A stretch of 5,357 nucleotides of DNA from Candidatus Pelagibacter sp. (GTDB taxonomy: Bacteria; Pseudomonadota; Alphaproteobacteria; Pelagibacterales; Pelagibacteraceae). Positions 1 through 5,357 of the stretch are shown in pieces. Numbering within the stretch: the stretch's first letter is position 1; each line of letters starts with the position of its first letter. The notes under the pieces are model-generated. The model was not told the DNA's origin and made no database searches. It was given only the letters and a program-made list of their open reading frames with translations. The stretch lies in assembly GCA_002692325.1 (NCBI GenBank), contig NZJU01000021.1:3814-9170 (forward strand). Reading direction: 5' to 3'. Position numbers and translations under genes: made by a program.

Positions 1-2462
1 CCTTGCCAAGGCATAAAAGCGACTGTCACATTTTTTCCTAAGGCAAGTTCACCCAGTTTGGTAGCTGGACCATCGGCAATAATATCTCCCTTTTTAATTT
101 GATCACCAACTTTTACTAAAGGTTTTTGGTTAATACATGTATTTTGATTTGATCTTTTAAATTTTGATAAATTATAAATATCTACAGAAGATTGTGAAAG
201 ATCTTTTACTTCGGTTACATTTACGACTATTCTTTTCCCATCAATTTTATCTACAATACCATCTCTTTTTGCTACTATAGTAACACCTGAGTCTAAAGCT
301 ACATCTGATTCAATTCCAGTTCCTACTAAAGGAGACTCAGGCTTTAATAGCGGAACAGCTTGTCTCATCATATTAGAGCCCATTAATGCTCTATTTGCAT
401 CATCATTTTCTAAAAAAGGTATTAATGCAGCTGCAACTGAAACTAATTGTTTAGGAGATACGTCCATAAATTCAATATTTTCTTTTGATGAAAGTTGAAA
501 ATTTAAATCCTTTCTACATGCAACTAGCTCTTCCTCGAAAGATCCATCTTTTTTAAGTGGAGCATTTGCTTGAGCAATAGTATATTTTTCTTCTTCAATG
601 GCTGACAAATATTTTATTTCATTTGTCACCTTCCCATTAATAACTTTTTTATATGGACTTTCAATGTATCCAAATTTATTCACTCTGCAGTAAGTAGCAA
701 GACTATTAATCAGTCCTATATTTGGTCCCTCTGGTGTTTCTATAGGACAAATTCTTCCATAGTGAGTTGGATGCACATCTCTTACCTCAAAACCAGCTCT
801 TTCCCTCGTTAATCCACCAGGACCTAAAGCTGAAACTCTTCTTTTGTGTGTGATTTCAGATAAAGGATTCGTTTGATCCATAAATTGAGAGAGTTGGGAA
901 GTAGCAAAAAAGTCTTTTAAAGAAGTTGTAATAGGTTTTGCATTTATTAAGTCTTGGGGCATAGCGGATTCTATCTCAAGAAAAGTTGACATTTTTTCCT
1001 TCACTGTTCTTTCCATCCTTAATAAACCTATTCTAAACTGGTTCTCTACTAGTTCTCCTACTGATCTTACTCTTCGATTTCCTAAATGATCAATATCATC
1101 AACTTCACCTTTTCCATCTCTTAGATCCAACATAAATTTGATAATTTCAATAATATCCGAAGAGTCTAAAATAGTTTGCGTGTTTGAGGTGCTTAAGCTC
1201 AACTTAGAATTAAGTTTAACTCTTCCAACTTCTGAAAGGTCATACCTATCTTTGTTAAAATATAAATTTTTAAATACTTCTTCAGCCACCTCAATAGTTG
1301 GAGCCTCTCCAGGTCTTAAAACTTTATAGATGTCATTTAATGCGTCATTTTTTGATTTATTTTTGTCTATTCTAAGTGTTTCTAATAAATATGGACCTTT
1401 ATTTATAGGATCAATATTAATTATTTCAATGTTATTAATATTTAGCGAAATAATTTTTTGAATATTTTCCTCAGTTAAATTGTGACCTGACTCTATTATA
1501 AAATTATCCTCTTTGTCTTTTAAACCAAATTTAATGTATTTTCCAATAAGTTCATTATTTGATATTAAAATCTGACTTAAATTTTTTTCTTGTAATTTTT
1601 TCGCTATAATGAAGTTTAGTTTTTCACCTTTTTGTAAAACTTTTTTATTATTTTTTGCATCAATGAGATCAAAAGATAGCTTTATTGGCCTTTTATAATC
1701 TTCTGGAATAAAAGGCGAGCTCCACATTTTGCTAGTGAGATCATAATTAAGTTTTTTTGATGTAAAAAAAGTATTAATTATTTTTTCCTCATTATATCCT
1801 AATGCGTAAAGCATTGTGGTTATGGGTAATTTCTTTTTCCTGTCAATTCTAAAATAAAGAAAATCCTTTGGATCAAACTCAATATCAAGCCAAGATCCTC
1901 TTCCAGGTATTATTCGACAATTAAACAGTAGTTTCCCGCTTGAATGAGTTTTGCCTTTATCATGATCAAAAAAAACTCCAGGACTTCTATGCATTTGATT
2001 AACAACAACTCTCTCTACACCATTAACAACGAATGTACCGCTTGGTGTCATCAATGGAAGTTCACCAATAAAAACTTCTTGCTCTTTAGCTGACAGAATT
2101 TGTTTAGTATTATTTTCTTGATCAATATCATAAACAACTAATCTTAAATTTGCTTTTAATGACCCTGAATAAGTCAAACTTCTTTGTTTACACTCTAGAA
2201 CATCAAATTTTGGTTTTTCTAATTTGTAAGTTATGTATTCTAGTGTAGATTTTTCTGTACCATCTTCTATAGGAAAGATGCTCTTAAATACTTTCTCGAT
2301 ACCCTTTTCTAATACTGTGTCTTTTTCCTCGATTGATTTAGATTTTAAAAACTTTTCGTAGGAATTTTTTTGAACTTCTATTAAATTAGGAATTGATAAA
2401 CTTTTTGAAAGTTTTCCAAAATTTTTTCTAATGCTTTTTTTTTGCGTAAACGATAAATCCAT
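1..2462 (-). CDS. rpoB: RNA polymerase beta subunit, 5' part (runs off left edge)
   Basis: This is the catalytic beta subunit of DNA-dependent RNA polymerase, which forms half of the active-site cleft and the rifampicin pocket. I translated the minus strand from ATG 2462-2460 and found 820 codons with no stop; the frame leaves the window in a V-A-F-M-P-W-Q motif, just before the catalytic Glu-Asp pair (E. coli E813/D814). Visible landmarks are the N-terminal PNLIEVQ (25-31), the lobe motif R-G-S-W-L-D (188-193), the rifampicin cluster around 520-546, and the [14 protein letters not shown] segment shortly after it. Rifampicin-contact positions look wild type: Q526, F527, D529, H539, R542, S544 and L546 (E. 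coli numbers plus 13). About 820 of a usual 1,340-1,390 residues are present. The gene follows rplL after 50 nt. I see no clear Shine-Dalgarno sequence; the start is supported by family alignment at the N terminus. Identity is certain; only the 3' part is missing. Confidence 0.98.
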   Translation of the reverse strand, partial: MDLSFTQKKSIRKNFGKLSKSLSIPNLIEVQKNSYEKFLKSKSIEEKDTVLEKGIEKVFKSIFPIEDGTEKSTLEYITYKLEKPKFDVLECKQRSLTYSGSLKANLRLVVYDIDQENNTKQILSAKEQEVFIGELPLMTPSGTFVVNGVERVVVNQMHRSPGVFFDHDKGKTHSSGKLLFNCRIIPGRGSWLDIEFDPKDFLYFRIDRKKKLPITTMLYALGYNEEKIINTFFTSKKLNYDLTSKMWSSPFIPEDYKRPIKLSFDLIDAKNNKKVLQKGEKLNFIIAKKLQEKNLSQILISNNELIGKYIKFGLKDKEDNFIIESGHNLTEENIQKIISLNINNIEIINIDPINKGPYLLETLRIDKNKSKNDALNDIYKVLRPGEAPTIEVAEEVFKNLYFNKDRYDLSEVGRVKLNSKLSLSTSNTQTILDSSDIIEIIKFMLDLRDGKGEVDDIDHLGNRRVRSVGELVENQFRIGLLRMERTVKEKMSTFLEIESAMPQDLINAKPITTSLKDFFATSQLSQFMDQTNPLSEITHKRRVSALGPGGLTRERAGFEVRDVHPTHYGRICPIETPEGPNIGLINSLATYCRVNKFGYIESPYKKVINGKVTNEIKYLSAIEEEKYTIAQANAPLKKDGSFEEELVACRKDLNFQLSSKENIEFMDVSPKQLVSVAAALIPFLENDDANRALMGSNMMRQAVPLLKPESPLVGTGIESDVALDSGVTIVAKRDGIVDKIDGKRIVVNVTEVKDLSQSSVDIYNLSKFKRSNQNTCINQKPLVKVGDQIKKGDIIADGPATKLGELALGKNVTVAFMPWQ

Positions 2463-2512
2463 TAAAATCTATATCGCGATTAAACGATGTCTTAGCTTTA
2501 AAAACTATATAA
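2463..2512 (-). other. rplL-rpoB intergenic spacer
   Basis: This 50-nt gap is the longest non-coding stretch in the window. In E. coli the corresponding spacer is much longer and carries an attenuator and an RNase III processing site. Here it is AT-rich, with only a perfect 8-base palindrome, ATCGCGAT (2473-2480), and an extra ATCG copy nearby that could form a 4-bp stem. There is no GC-rich hairpin followed by a T run, so no terminator or attenuator can be called. Upstream of the rpoB ATG there is no recognisable Shine-Dalgarno sequence. Confidence 0.6.
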
Positions 2513-2884
2513 TTACTTTAATTCTACTTTGGCTCCAGCCGCTTCGAGCTTTTTCTTGAATTCTTCAGCGTCTTTTTTAGGAACACCAGATTTAATTTCT
2601 TTAGGAGCACCTTCAACTAAATCTTTTGCTTCTTTTAAGCCTAAACTTGTAATTGCTCTAACTTCTTTAATAACATTAATTTTTTTGTCTCCAGCTGCCG
2701 TTAAAAACAAACTGAATTCTGATTTTTCTTCTCCTGCTGGTGCAGCTCCACTTGCTGCTGCTGCTGCTGCAACCGGTGCAGCTGCTGTAACTCCCCATTT
2801 TTCTTCTAATTGTTTTGAGAGATCTGCTGCCTCTACCACAGTTAATTTTGATAATTCGTCTATTATTTTATTAAGATCAGCCAT
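2513..2884 (-). CDS. rplL: 50S ribosomal protein L7/L12
   Basis: L7/L12 is the multi-copy, mobile stalk protein of the large subunit that recruits translational GTPases (EF-Tu, EF-G, IF2, RF3) and stimulates GTP hydrolysis. The 123-residue product has the normal length and layout: an N-terminal dimerisation/L10-binding helical region (about 1-32), an Ala/Pro/Gly-rich hinge (about 33-52), and the globular C-terminal domain (about 55-123). The factor-binding helix region, [20 protein letters not shown] (71-90), is well conserved. The hinge contains six consecutive GCA alanine codons. The segment [10 protein letters not shown] (56-65) differs from the common EFDVxLKAAG by D to S and K to T. The gene starts 13 nt after rplJ with only a weak purine stretch (AAAGAA) upstream, so it probably depends on read-through translation from rplJ. 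Identity is certain. Confidence 0.98.
   Translation of the reverse strand: MADLNKIIDELSKLTVVEAADLSKQLEEKWGVTAAAPVAAAAAASGAAPAGEEKSEFSLFLTAAGDKKINVIKEVRAITSLGLKEAKDLVEGAPKEIKSGVPKKDAEEFKKKLEAAGAKVELK
2753..2770 (-). repeat. (GCA)6 trinucleotide run in the rplL hinge
   Basis: Six identical GCA codons encode Ala39 to Ala44 of the L7/L12 hinge. The repeat is perfect and in frame, so slippage would change hinge length by whole alanines without breaking the gene. Alanine-rich hinges are normal for the family; the use of one codon six times running is what stands out. Confidence 0.9.
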
Positions 2885-2897
2885 AAATTCTTTACGA

Positions 2898-3410
2898 TTA
2901 TTTTTTTAAACTCTTAGCGCGGGTTAAATTAGCAATTTTTGAGCCAGGTGCAAGTAAAATACTTAATAATTTTTGTGCAGGAGAAGCCAAAATACCTACT
3001 ATTTTAGCCCTCGCCTCCTCTAAGGAAGGAAGTGTGGCAATTATAGCTACCTCACTTTTGTCTAAAACCTTACCATCCATGAAGCCGGCTACAACTTTTA
3101 ACTTATCATGATTTTTTGCAAAGTTGGTTAAAATTTTAGCAGTAGTAATAGGATCTGAAGAGAGTGCTGCTGCCGTTGGTCCTTCAAAATATTTTTCCAA
3201 ATCTTTAACTGAGGTTTCTTTGACTGCTAATTTTGTTATTCTATTTTTTGTTATCTTAAACAAAATTCCTTTTTCTCTCAATCTCATCCTTAATTCATCA
3301 AGTTCTTTAACATTCAGTCCTTGATAATGTGCGATCATCACAGAACTATGTGATGAGAAACTTTTTCTCATTTCCTCAATATATGTTTTCTTTTTTTCTT
3401 TATTCATCAT
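2898..3410 (-). CDS. rplJ: 50S ribosomal protein L10
   Basis: L10 anchors the L7/L12 dimers to the large subunit beside L11 and, in bacteria where this has been studied, represses its own operon as the L10-L12 complex. The 170-residue product fits the family (about 165-175). Family landmarks are VMIAHYQGL (24-32), the basic KNR (55-57), GP at 77-78, [10 protein letters not shown] (127-136), and a long C-terminal helical region (about 142-170) that should carry the L12-binding sites. Two ATG codons stand in tandem (3410-3408 and 3407-3405). An AAGAA purine run ends 2 nt before the first and 5 nt before the second, so the second start (169 residues) is at least as plausible. The gap to rplA is 11 nt and to rplL 13 nt. 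There is no room for a separate L10 leader in the spacer. Identity is certain; the start is uncertain by one codon. Confidence 0.97.
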   Translation of the reverse strand: MMNKEKKKTYIEEMRKSFSSHSSVMIAHYQGLNVKELDELRMRLREKGILFKITKNRITKLAVKETSVKDLEKYFEGPTAAALSSDPITTAKILTNFAKNHDKLKVVAGFMDGKVLDKSEVAIIATLPSLEEARAKIVGILASPAQKLLSILLAPGSKIANLTRAKSLKK

Positions 3411-3421
3411 AATTCTTAAAT

Positions 3422-4099
3422 TTAATTCCTATAAGATAAACCCATTGTTGAACTAAGCGAAATGTTTTTAATAAACTCTCCTTTTATGGTCTCTGGTTTT
3501 TCCTTTTTAATAAAATCAATTATATACTTAAAATTCTCCTCTAATTTTTCTTGACTAAAAGATTTTCTTCCTATGGATGCACCTATATTGCCATCTTTAT
3601 CATTTTTTAGCTCGATCAATCCTGTTCTAATGTCGTTAACTGTTTTAGTCAAATCATTCGTTACTGTCCCGAGCTTAGGATTGGGCATCAAGCCTTTTGG
3701 TCCTAAAACTTTTCCATGTTTACCTATCTTAGACATCATTGTTGGTGTACAAACTAGTTTTTGAAAGTCAAATTTTCCAGATGATATTTTTTCCAACAAA
3801 TCTTCATTTCCAACTATATCTGCTCCAGTTTTTTTCGCTTCATCTATTTTGTCTGGCTCACACAAAACTGCAATTTTAAACTTTTTGCCTGAACCATTAG
3901 GCAGCTTTGTAACTGTTCTTAAATTAAAATCTCCACCCTTTGTCTGTTTTAAGTTGATTCTTAAAGAAATATCTATTGACTCATCAAATTTTATTTTTTG
4001 ACTTTCTTTTATATTCTTTATAATTTCTTTGATATCCATTTTCTTATTTTTTTTCCTCTTTGAAATTAAATCTTTATATCTTTTTGATCTTCTTTTCAT
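3422..4099 (-). CDS. rplA: 50S ribosomal protein L1
   Basis: L1 forms the mobile stalk by the ribosomal E site, binds 23S rRNA, and helps release deacylated tRNA; in E. coli it also represses the rplK-rplA mRNA. The 225-residue product is slightly shorter than the usual 229-235. Recognisable blocks are KFDE (37-40), the C-T-P-T-M-M block (117-122), the L1 signature region at 129-147 (G-K-V-L-G-P-K-G-L-M-P-N-P-K-L-G-T-V-T), and SSTMG (216-220). Two oddities: the first 20 residues contain 12 Lys/Arg, and the tail reads GLSYRN where SSTMG is usually followed by Pro-Gly. The ATG shares one base with the rplK stop (TAATG), which suggests translational coupling. A GAGG lies 10 nt upstream (4110-4113) and AAAGAG 2 nt upstream. 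Met21 is an unlikely alternative start because it would remove the conserved basic N terminus. Confidence 0.97.
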   Translation of the reverse strand: MKRRSKRYKDLISKRKKNKKMDIKEIIKNIKESQKIKFDESIDISLRINLKQTKGGDFNLRTVTKLPNGSGKKFKIAVLCEPDKIDEAKKTGADIVGNEDLLEKISSGKFDFQKLVCTPTMMSKIGKHGKVLGPKGLMPNPKLGTVTNDLTKTVNDIRTGLIELKNDKDGNIGASIGRKSFSQEKLEENFKYIIDFIKKEKPETIKGEFIKNISLSSTMGLSYRN

Positions 4100-4524
4100 T
4101 ACTCTTTAACCTCGATGCCCATAGATCTGGCAGACCCACATATAATTTTAGTAGCCTCTTTTAAATCAAAGGCATTCAAATCTTTCATTTTCTGTTTCGC
4201 TATTTCCTCAGCTTGTTTAATTGTTATTGACCCCGCAACAACTCTTCCTGGTTCTTTGGAACCACTTTTAAGTTTTGCGGCTTCTCTTATAAAGTGAGAA
4301 GCTGGTGGTGACTTTATAATAAAATCAAATTTTTTGTCCTTGTAAACAGTTATTACAACTGGAACCGGTTTACCCATAAAAGCTTTTGTTTTTTCATTAA
4401 ACGCTTTACAAAATTCCATAATATTTATTCCACGTTGTCCTAGTGCAGGTCCAACTGGAGGAGCTGGATTGGCTTGACCTCCTTTAATTTGTAATTTTAC
4501 GTAACCTGTAATTTCTTTTGCCAT
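4099..4524 (-). CDS. rplK: 50S ribosomal protein L11
   Basis: L11 binds the GTPase-associated region of 23S rRNA at the stalk base, contacts elongation and release factors, and is needed for RelA activation and thiostrepton binding in well-studied bacteria. At 141 residues it has the standard length. The N-terminal domain (about 1-70) carries the proline motif [22 protein letters not shown], with P20, P22, P23 and P26 at the thiostrepton/GTPase face. The C-terminal RNA-binding domain (about 75-141) ends with the family signature GSARSMG (130-136). It is preceded by a good Shine-Dalgarno GGAG (4533-4536) 8 nt before the ATG, the best ribosome-binding site in this segment. Its ATG overlaps the nusG stop by one base, and its stop overlaps the rplA ATG in the same way. 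Identity is certain. Confidence 0.98.
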   Translation of the reverse strand: MAKEITGYVKLQIKGGQANPAPPVGPALGQRGINIMEFCKAFNEKTKAFMGKPVPVVITVYKDKKFDFIIKSPPASHFIREAAKLKSGSKEPGRVVAGSITIKQAEEIAKQKMKDLNAFDLKEATKIICGSARSMGIEVKE

Positions 4525-5048
4525 TAATTTTTCTCCACTTGATTAAACTCTAAATCTACAGGAGTTGGTCTACCAAATATAGAAACTGAGACTTTTAGTC
4601 TAGACTTTTCTTCATCAATTTCTTCAATTAAACCGCTAAAAGAGGCAAAAGGACCGTCACATACTTTAACCTTTTCTCCAATTTCAAAATTTAAGCCACT
4701 TTTTTGTTGACTTGCTGTTTCAGATACTTGCCCTAAAATTCTTTTAATTTCATCCTCAGTTATGGCCGTAGGTTTATCTTTTGATCCTAGAAAACTACTT
4801 ACTTTTTGAAGATTTTTAATTAAATGATAAATCTGTTTTGTTAAATCAATTTTAATTAATATGTAGCCTGGAAAAAACTTCTTTTCTCTTTTTGTTCGCT
4901 TGCCTTTTTTGACTTCTGTAACCTGGTGGGTTGGTAATAATATTTGATCCAAATGGTTTTCTAGTTTACGTTTTTTTAGCTCATCTTTTATAGCTTCAAC
5001 AACTTTTTTTTCAAAACCAGAATATGCTTGAACTATATACCACTTCAT
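4524..5048 (-). CDS. nusG: Transcription termination/antitermination factor NusG
   Basis: NusG binds RNA polymerase through its NGN domain and, through its KOW domain, contacts either Rho or ribosomal protein S10, linking transcription to termination or to the leading ribosome. The 174 residues match the usual 175-185. The NGN domain spans about 1-108: W3 and Y4 start the first strand and KKFFPGY lies at 56-62. The KOW domain spans about 121-173 with DGPFASFSG (131-139) and SIFGRPTP (156-163). F158 corresponds to the E. coli F165 Rho/S10 contact. The stretch usually read as N-T-P-x-V-T-G-F is N-L-Q-K-V-S-S-F here (79-86), a mild divergence. The gene starts 4 nt after secE without a visible Shine-Dalgarno sequence, so it probably depends on secE translation, and its TAA overlaps the rplK ATG. 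Confidence 0.97.
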   Translation of the reverse strand: MKWYIVQAYSGFEKKVVEAIKDELKKRKLENHLDQILLPTHQVTEVKKGKRTKREKKFFPGYILIKIDLTKQIYHLIKNLQKVSSFLGSKDKPTAITEDEIKRILGQVSETASQQKSGLNFEIGEKVKVCDGPFASFSGLIEEIDEEKSRLKVSVSIFGRPTPVDLEFNQVEKN

Positions 5049-5052
5049 AAGA

Positions 5053-5244
5053 TTAAAAATTGATTGACAAAATAAAATTGAGTAAAAATCTCAAGATCTG
5101 ATCTAATAATAAAAAAAATATTGCTGCAACAGAAGACAAGGCAAAAACCATTAAGGCGCCCATTAAAGTGTCTTTTTTTGTAGGCCAAGTAATTCTAAAA
5201 GCTTCCTGCTTTACTTCTTGAATAAATTTCAATGGATTTTTCAT
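5053..5244 (-). CDS. secE: Preprotein translocase subunit SecE
   Basis: SecE is the small inner-membrane subunit that clamps SecY in the SecYEG translocon. The 63-residue product is the short, single-span form usual outside enterobacteria (E. coli SecE has three spans). An amphipathic N-terminal helix (about 4-17) leads into the conserved ITWPT (18-22), followed by a hydrophobic transmembrane segment (about 28-57) containing D48. I chose ATG 5244-5242 because the in-frame extension further upstream reads straight through tRNA-Trp. A weak GAGAA lies 9-11 nt before it. The start is 17 nt after the tRNA CCA, so tRNA 3' processing would leave a very short leader on the secE-nusG-rplKAJL-rpoB message. 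Placement between tRNA-Trp and nusG is standard for alphaproteobacteria. Confidence 0.96.
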   Translation of the reverse strand: MKNPLKFIQEVKQEAFRITWPTKKDTLMGALMVFALSSVAAIFFLLLDQILRFLLNFILSINF

Positions 5245-5261
5245 GACTTGTTTCTCGCAAT

Positions 5262-5337
5262 TGGCAGGAGCGGAGGGACTCGAACCCACAGCCTCCGGTT
5301 TTGGAGACCGGCGCTCTACCAATTGAGCTACGCTCCT
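5262..5337 (-). tRNA. tRNA-Trp (anticodon CCA)
   Basis: The 76-nt gene folds into a complete cloverleaf on the minus strand. The acceptor stem AGGAGCG/CGCTCCT forms 7 bp and is followed by discriminator G and an encoded CCA (5264-5262). The D stem GCTC/GAGC encloses AATTGGTA, and the anticodon stem CCGGT/ACCGG encloses the loop CTCCAAA, giving anticodon CCA at 5304-5302. A five-base variable loop and a T arm with loop TTCGAGT complete it. The acceptor begins A1-U72 and the discriminator is G73, as in E. coli tRNA-Trp. The T stem (GTGGG/CCCTC) has one U-U mismatch at its second pair. The tRNA lies inside the operon, its first two bases apparently shared with the stop codon of tuf and its CCA 17 nt before secE. 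Confidence 0.98.
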
Positions 5338-5357
5338 ATTTAATTATCTTCGTTACT
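5336..5357 (-). CDS. tuf: Probable elongation factor Tu, last six codons and stop only
   Basis: Reading into the window from the right edge, minus-strand codons from 5356 give V-T-K-I-I-K followed by TAG at 5338-5336. This matches the characteristic EF-Tu C terminus (V-V-x-K-I-I-x or V-V-x-K-V-L-x then stop). tuf directly upstream of tRNA-Trp and secE is a common bacterial order, so context agrees. EF-Tu delivers aminoacyl-tRNA to the ribosome and works with the L7/L12 stalk encoded downstream. Only six codons are visible, so the identification rests on a short motif plus synteny. The TAG uses the first two bases of tRNA-Trp. Other frames of this 20-nt stretch give no recognisable tail. Confidence 0.65.

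Noticed and set aside
521..920. Possible rifampicin-resistance substitutions in rpoB.
   Set aside because: The contact residues I could read in the main cluster (Q526, F527, D529, H539, R542, S544, L546) match the sensitive E. coli sequence; N518T and I530V (E. coli numbering) are non-contact differences.
1138..1329. Short plus-strand open frame inside rpoB; similar ones lie at 3124-3324, 3573-3764 and 4115-4297.
   Set aside because: All lie fully antisense to conserved genes and show no recognisable domain; they are expected by chance opposite coding sequence.
2431..2443. T run that might look like a plus-strand terminator tract.
   Set aside because: It lies within the first codons of rpoB with no preceding GC-rich hairpin and no plus-strand gene to terminate.
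2529..2909. Plus-strand open frame of 126 codons opposite rplL.
   Set aside because: Its alanine-rich composition is the mirror of the rplL GCN codons, and it has no family resemblance. It is a shadow of rplL.
5245..5322. An in-frame upstream extension of secE from an ATG at 5322, giving 89 residues.
   Set aside because: The extra 26 codons are tRNA-Trp sequence and its 3' flank. SecE homology begins at the ATG at 5244, and 63 residues is a normal single-span SecE length.
1..5357. Possible mobile element, CRISPR array, defence system or other accessory insertion.
   Set aside because: The window is filled end to end with conserved housekeeping genes in a conserved order, with no direct repeats, spacers, transposase or unexplained open stretch.

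Overview
This window is the ribosomal-protein/RNA-polymerase segment of an AT-rich alphaproteobacterial chromosome, read entirely on the minus strand. In transcription order, from the right edge leftward, it holds the last codons of a probable tuf (EF-Tu), tRNA-Trp(CCA), secE, nusG, rplK (L11), rplA (L1), rplJ (L10), rplL (L7/L12), and the first 820 codons of rpoB, which runs off the left edge. rpoC would be expected next, outside the window. The order tuf-tRNA-Trp-secE-nusG-rplKAJL-rpoB is a well-known conserved bacterial arrangement.

The source is most likely a streamlined marine alphaproteobacterium of the SAR11/Pelagibacterales type. This is inferred from strong A+T bias (including Lys/Ile/Asn-rich proteins and many A/T homopolymers), very short or overlapping gene junctions, and alphaproteobacterial-looking RpoB and NusG sequences. 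Another AT-rich alphaproteobacterium, such as a Rickettsiales member, cannot be excluded without a tree.

Layout: 1-2462 rpoB (5' part, open throughout); 2463-2512 the only sizeable spacer, 50 nt; 2513-2884 rplL; 2898-3410 rplJ; 3422-4099 rplA; 4099-4524 rplK; 4524-5048 nusG; 5053-5244 secE; 5262-5337 tRNA-Trp; 5336-5357 tuf tail. The nusG/rplK and rplK/rplA junctions each share one base (TAATG), and the other spacers from secE to rplL are 4 to 13 nt. No terminator or convincing internal promoter is visible, so the segment looks like one long transcript that passes through a tRNA.

Together the genes supply the ribosomal L1 and L11/L10/L12 stalks, the EF-Tu that works at that stalk, the elongation factor NusG that links RNA polymerase to the ribosome, the RNA polymerase beta subunit, and the SecE subunit of the translocon. 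I found no mobile element, CRISPR array, defence system or unknown gene. The most interesting detail is at the right edge: the probable tuf stop codon shares two bases with the 5' end of tRNA-Trp, so 5' processing of the tRNA would cut inside that stop codon. Otherwise this is an ordinary, tightly packed housekeeping region.
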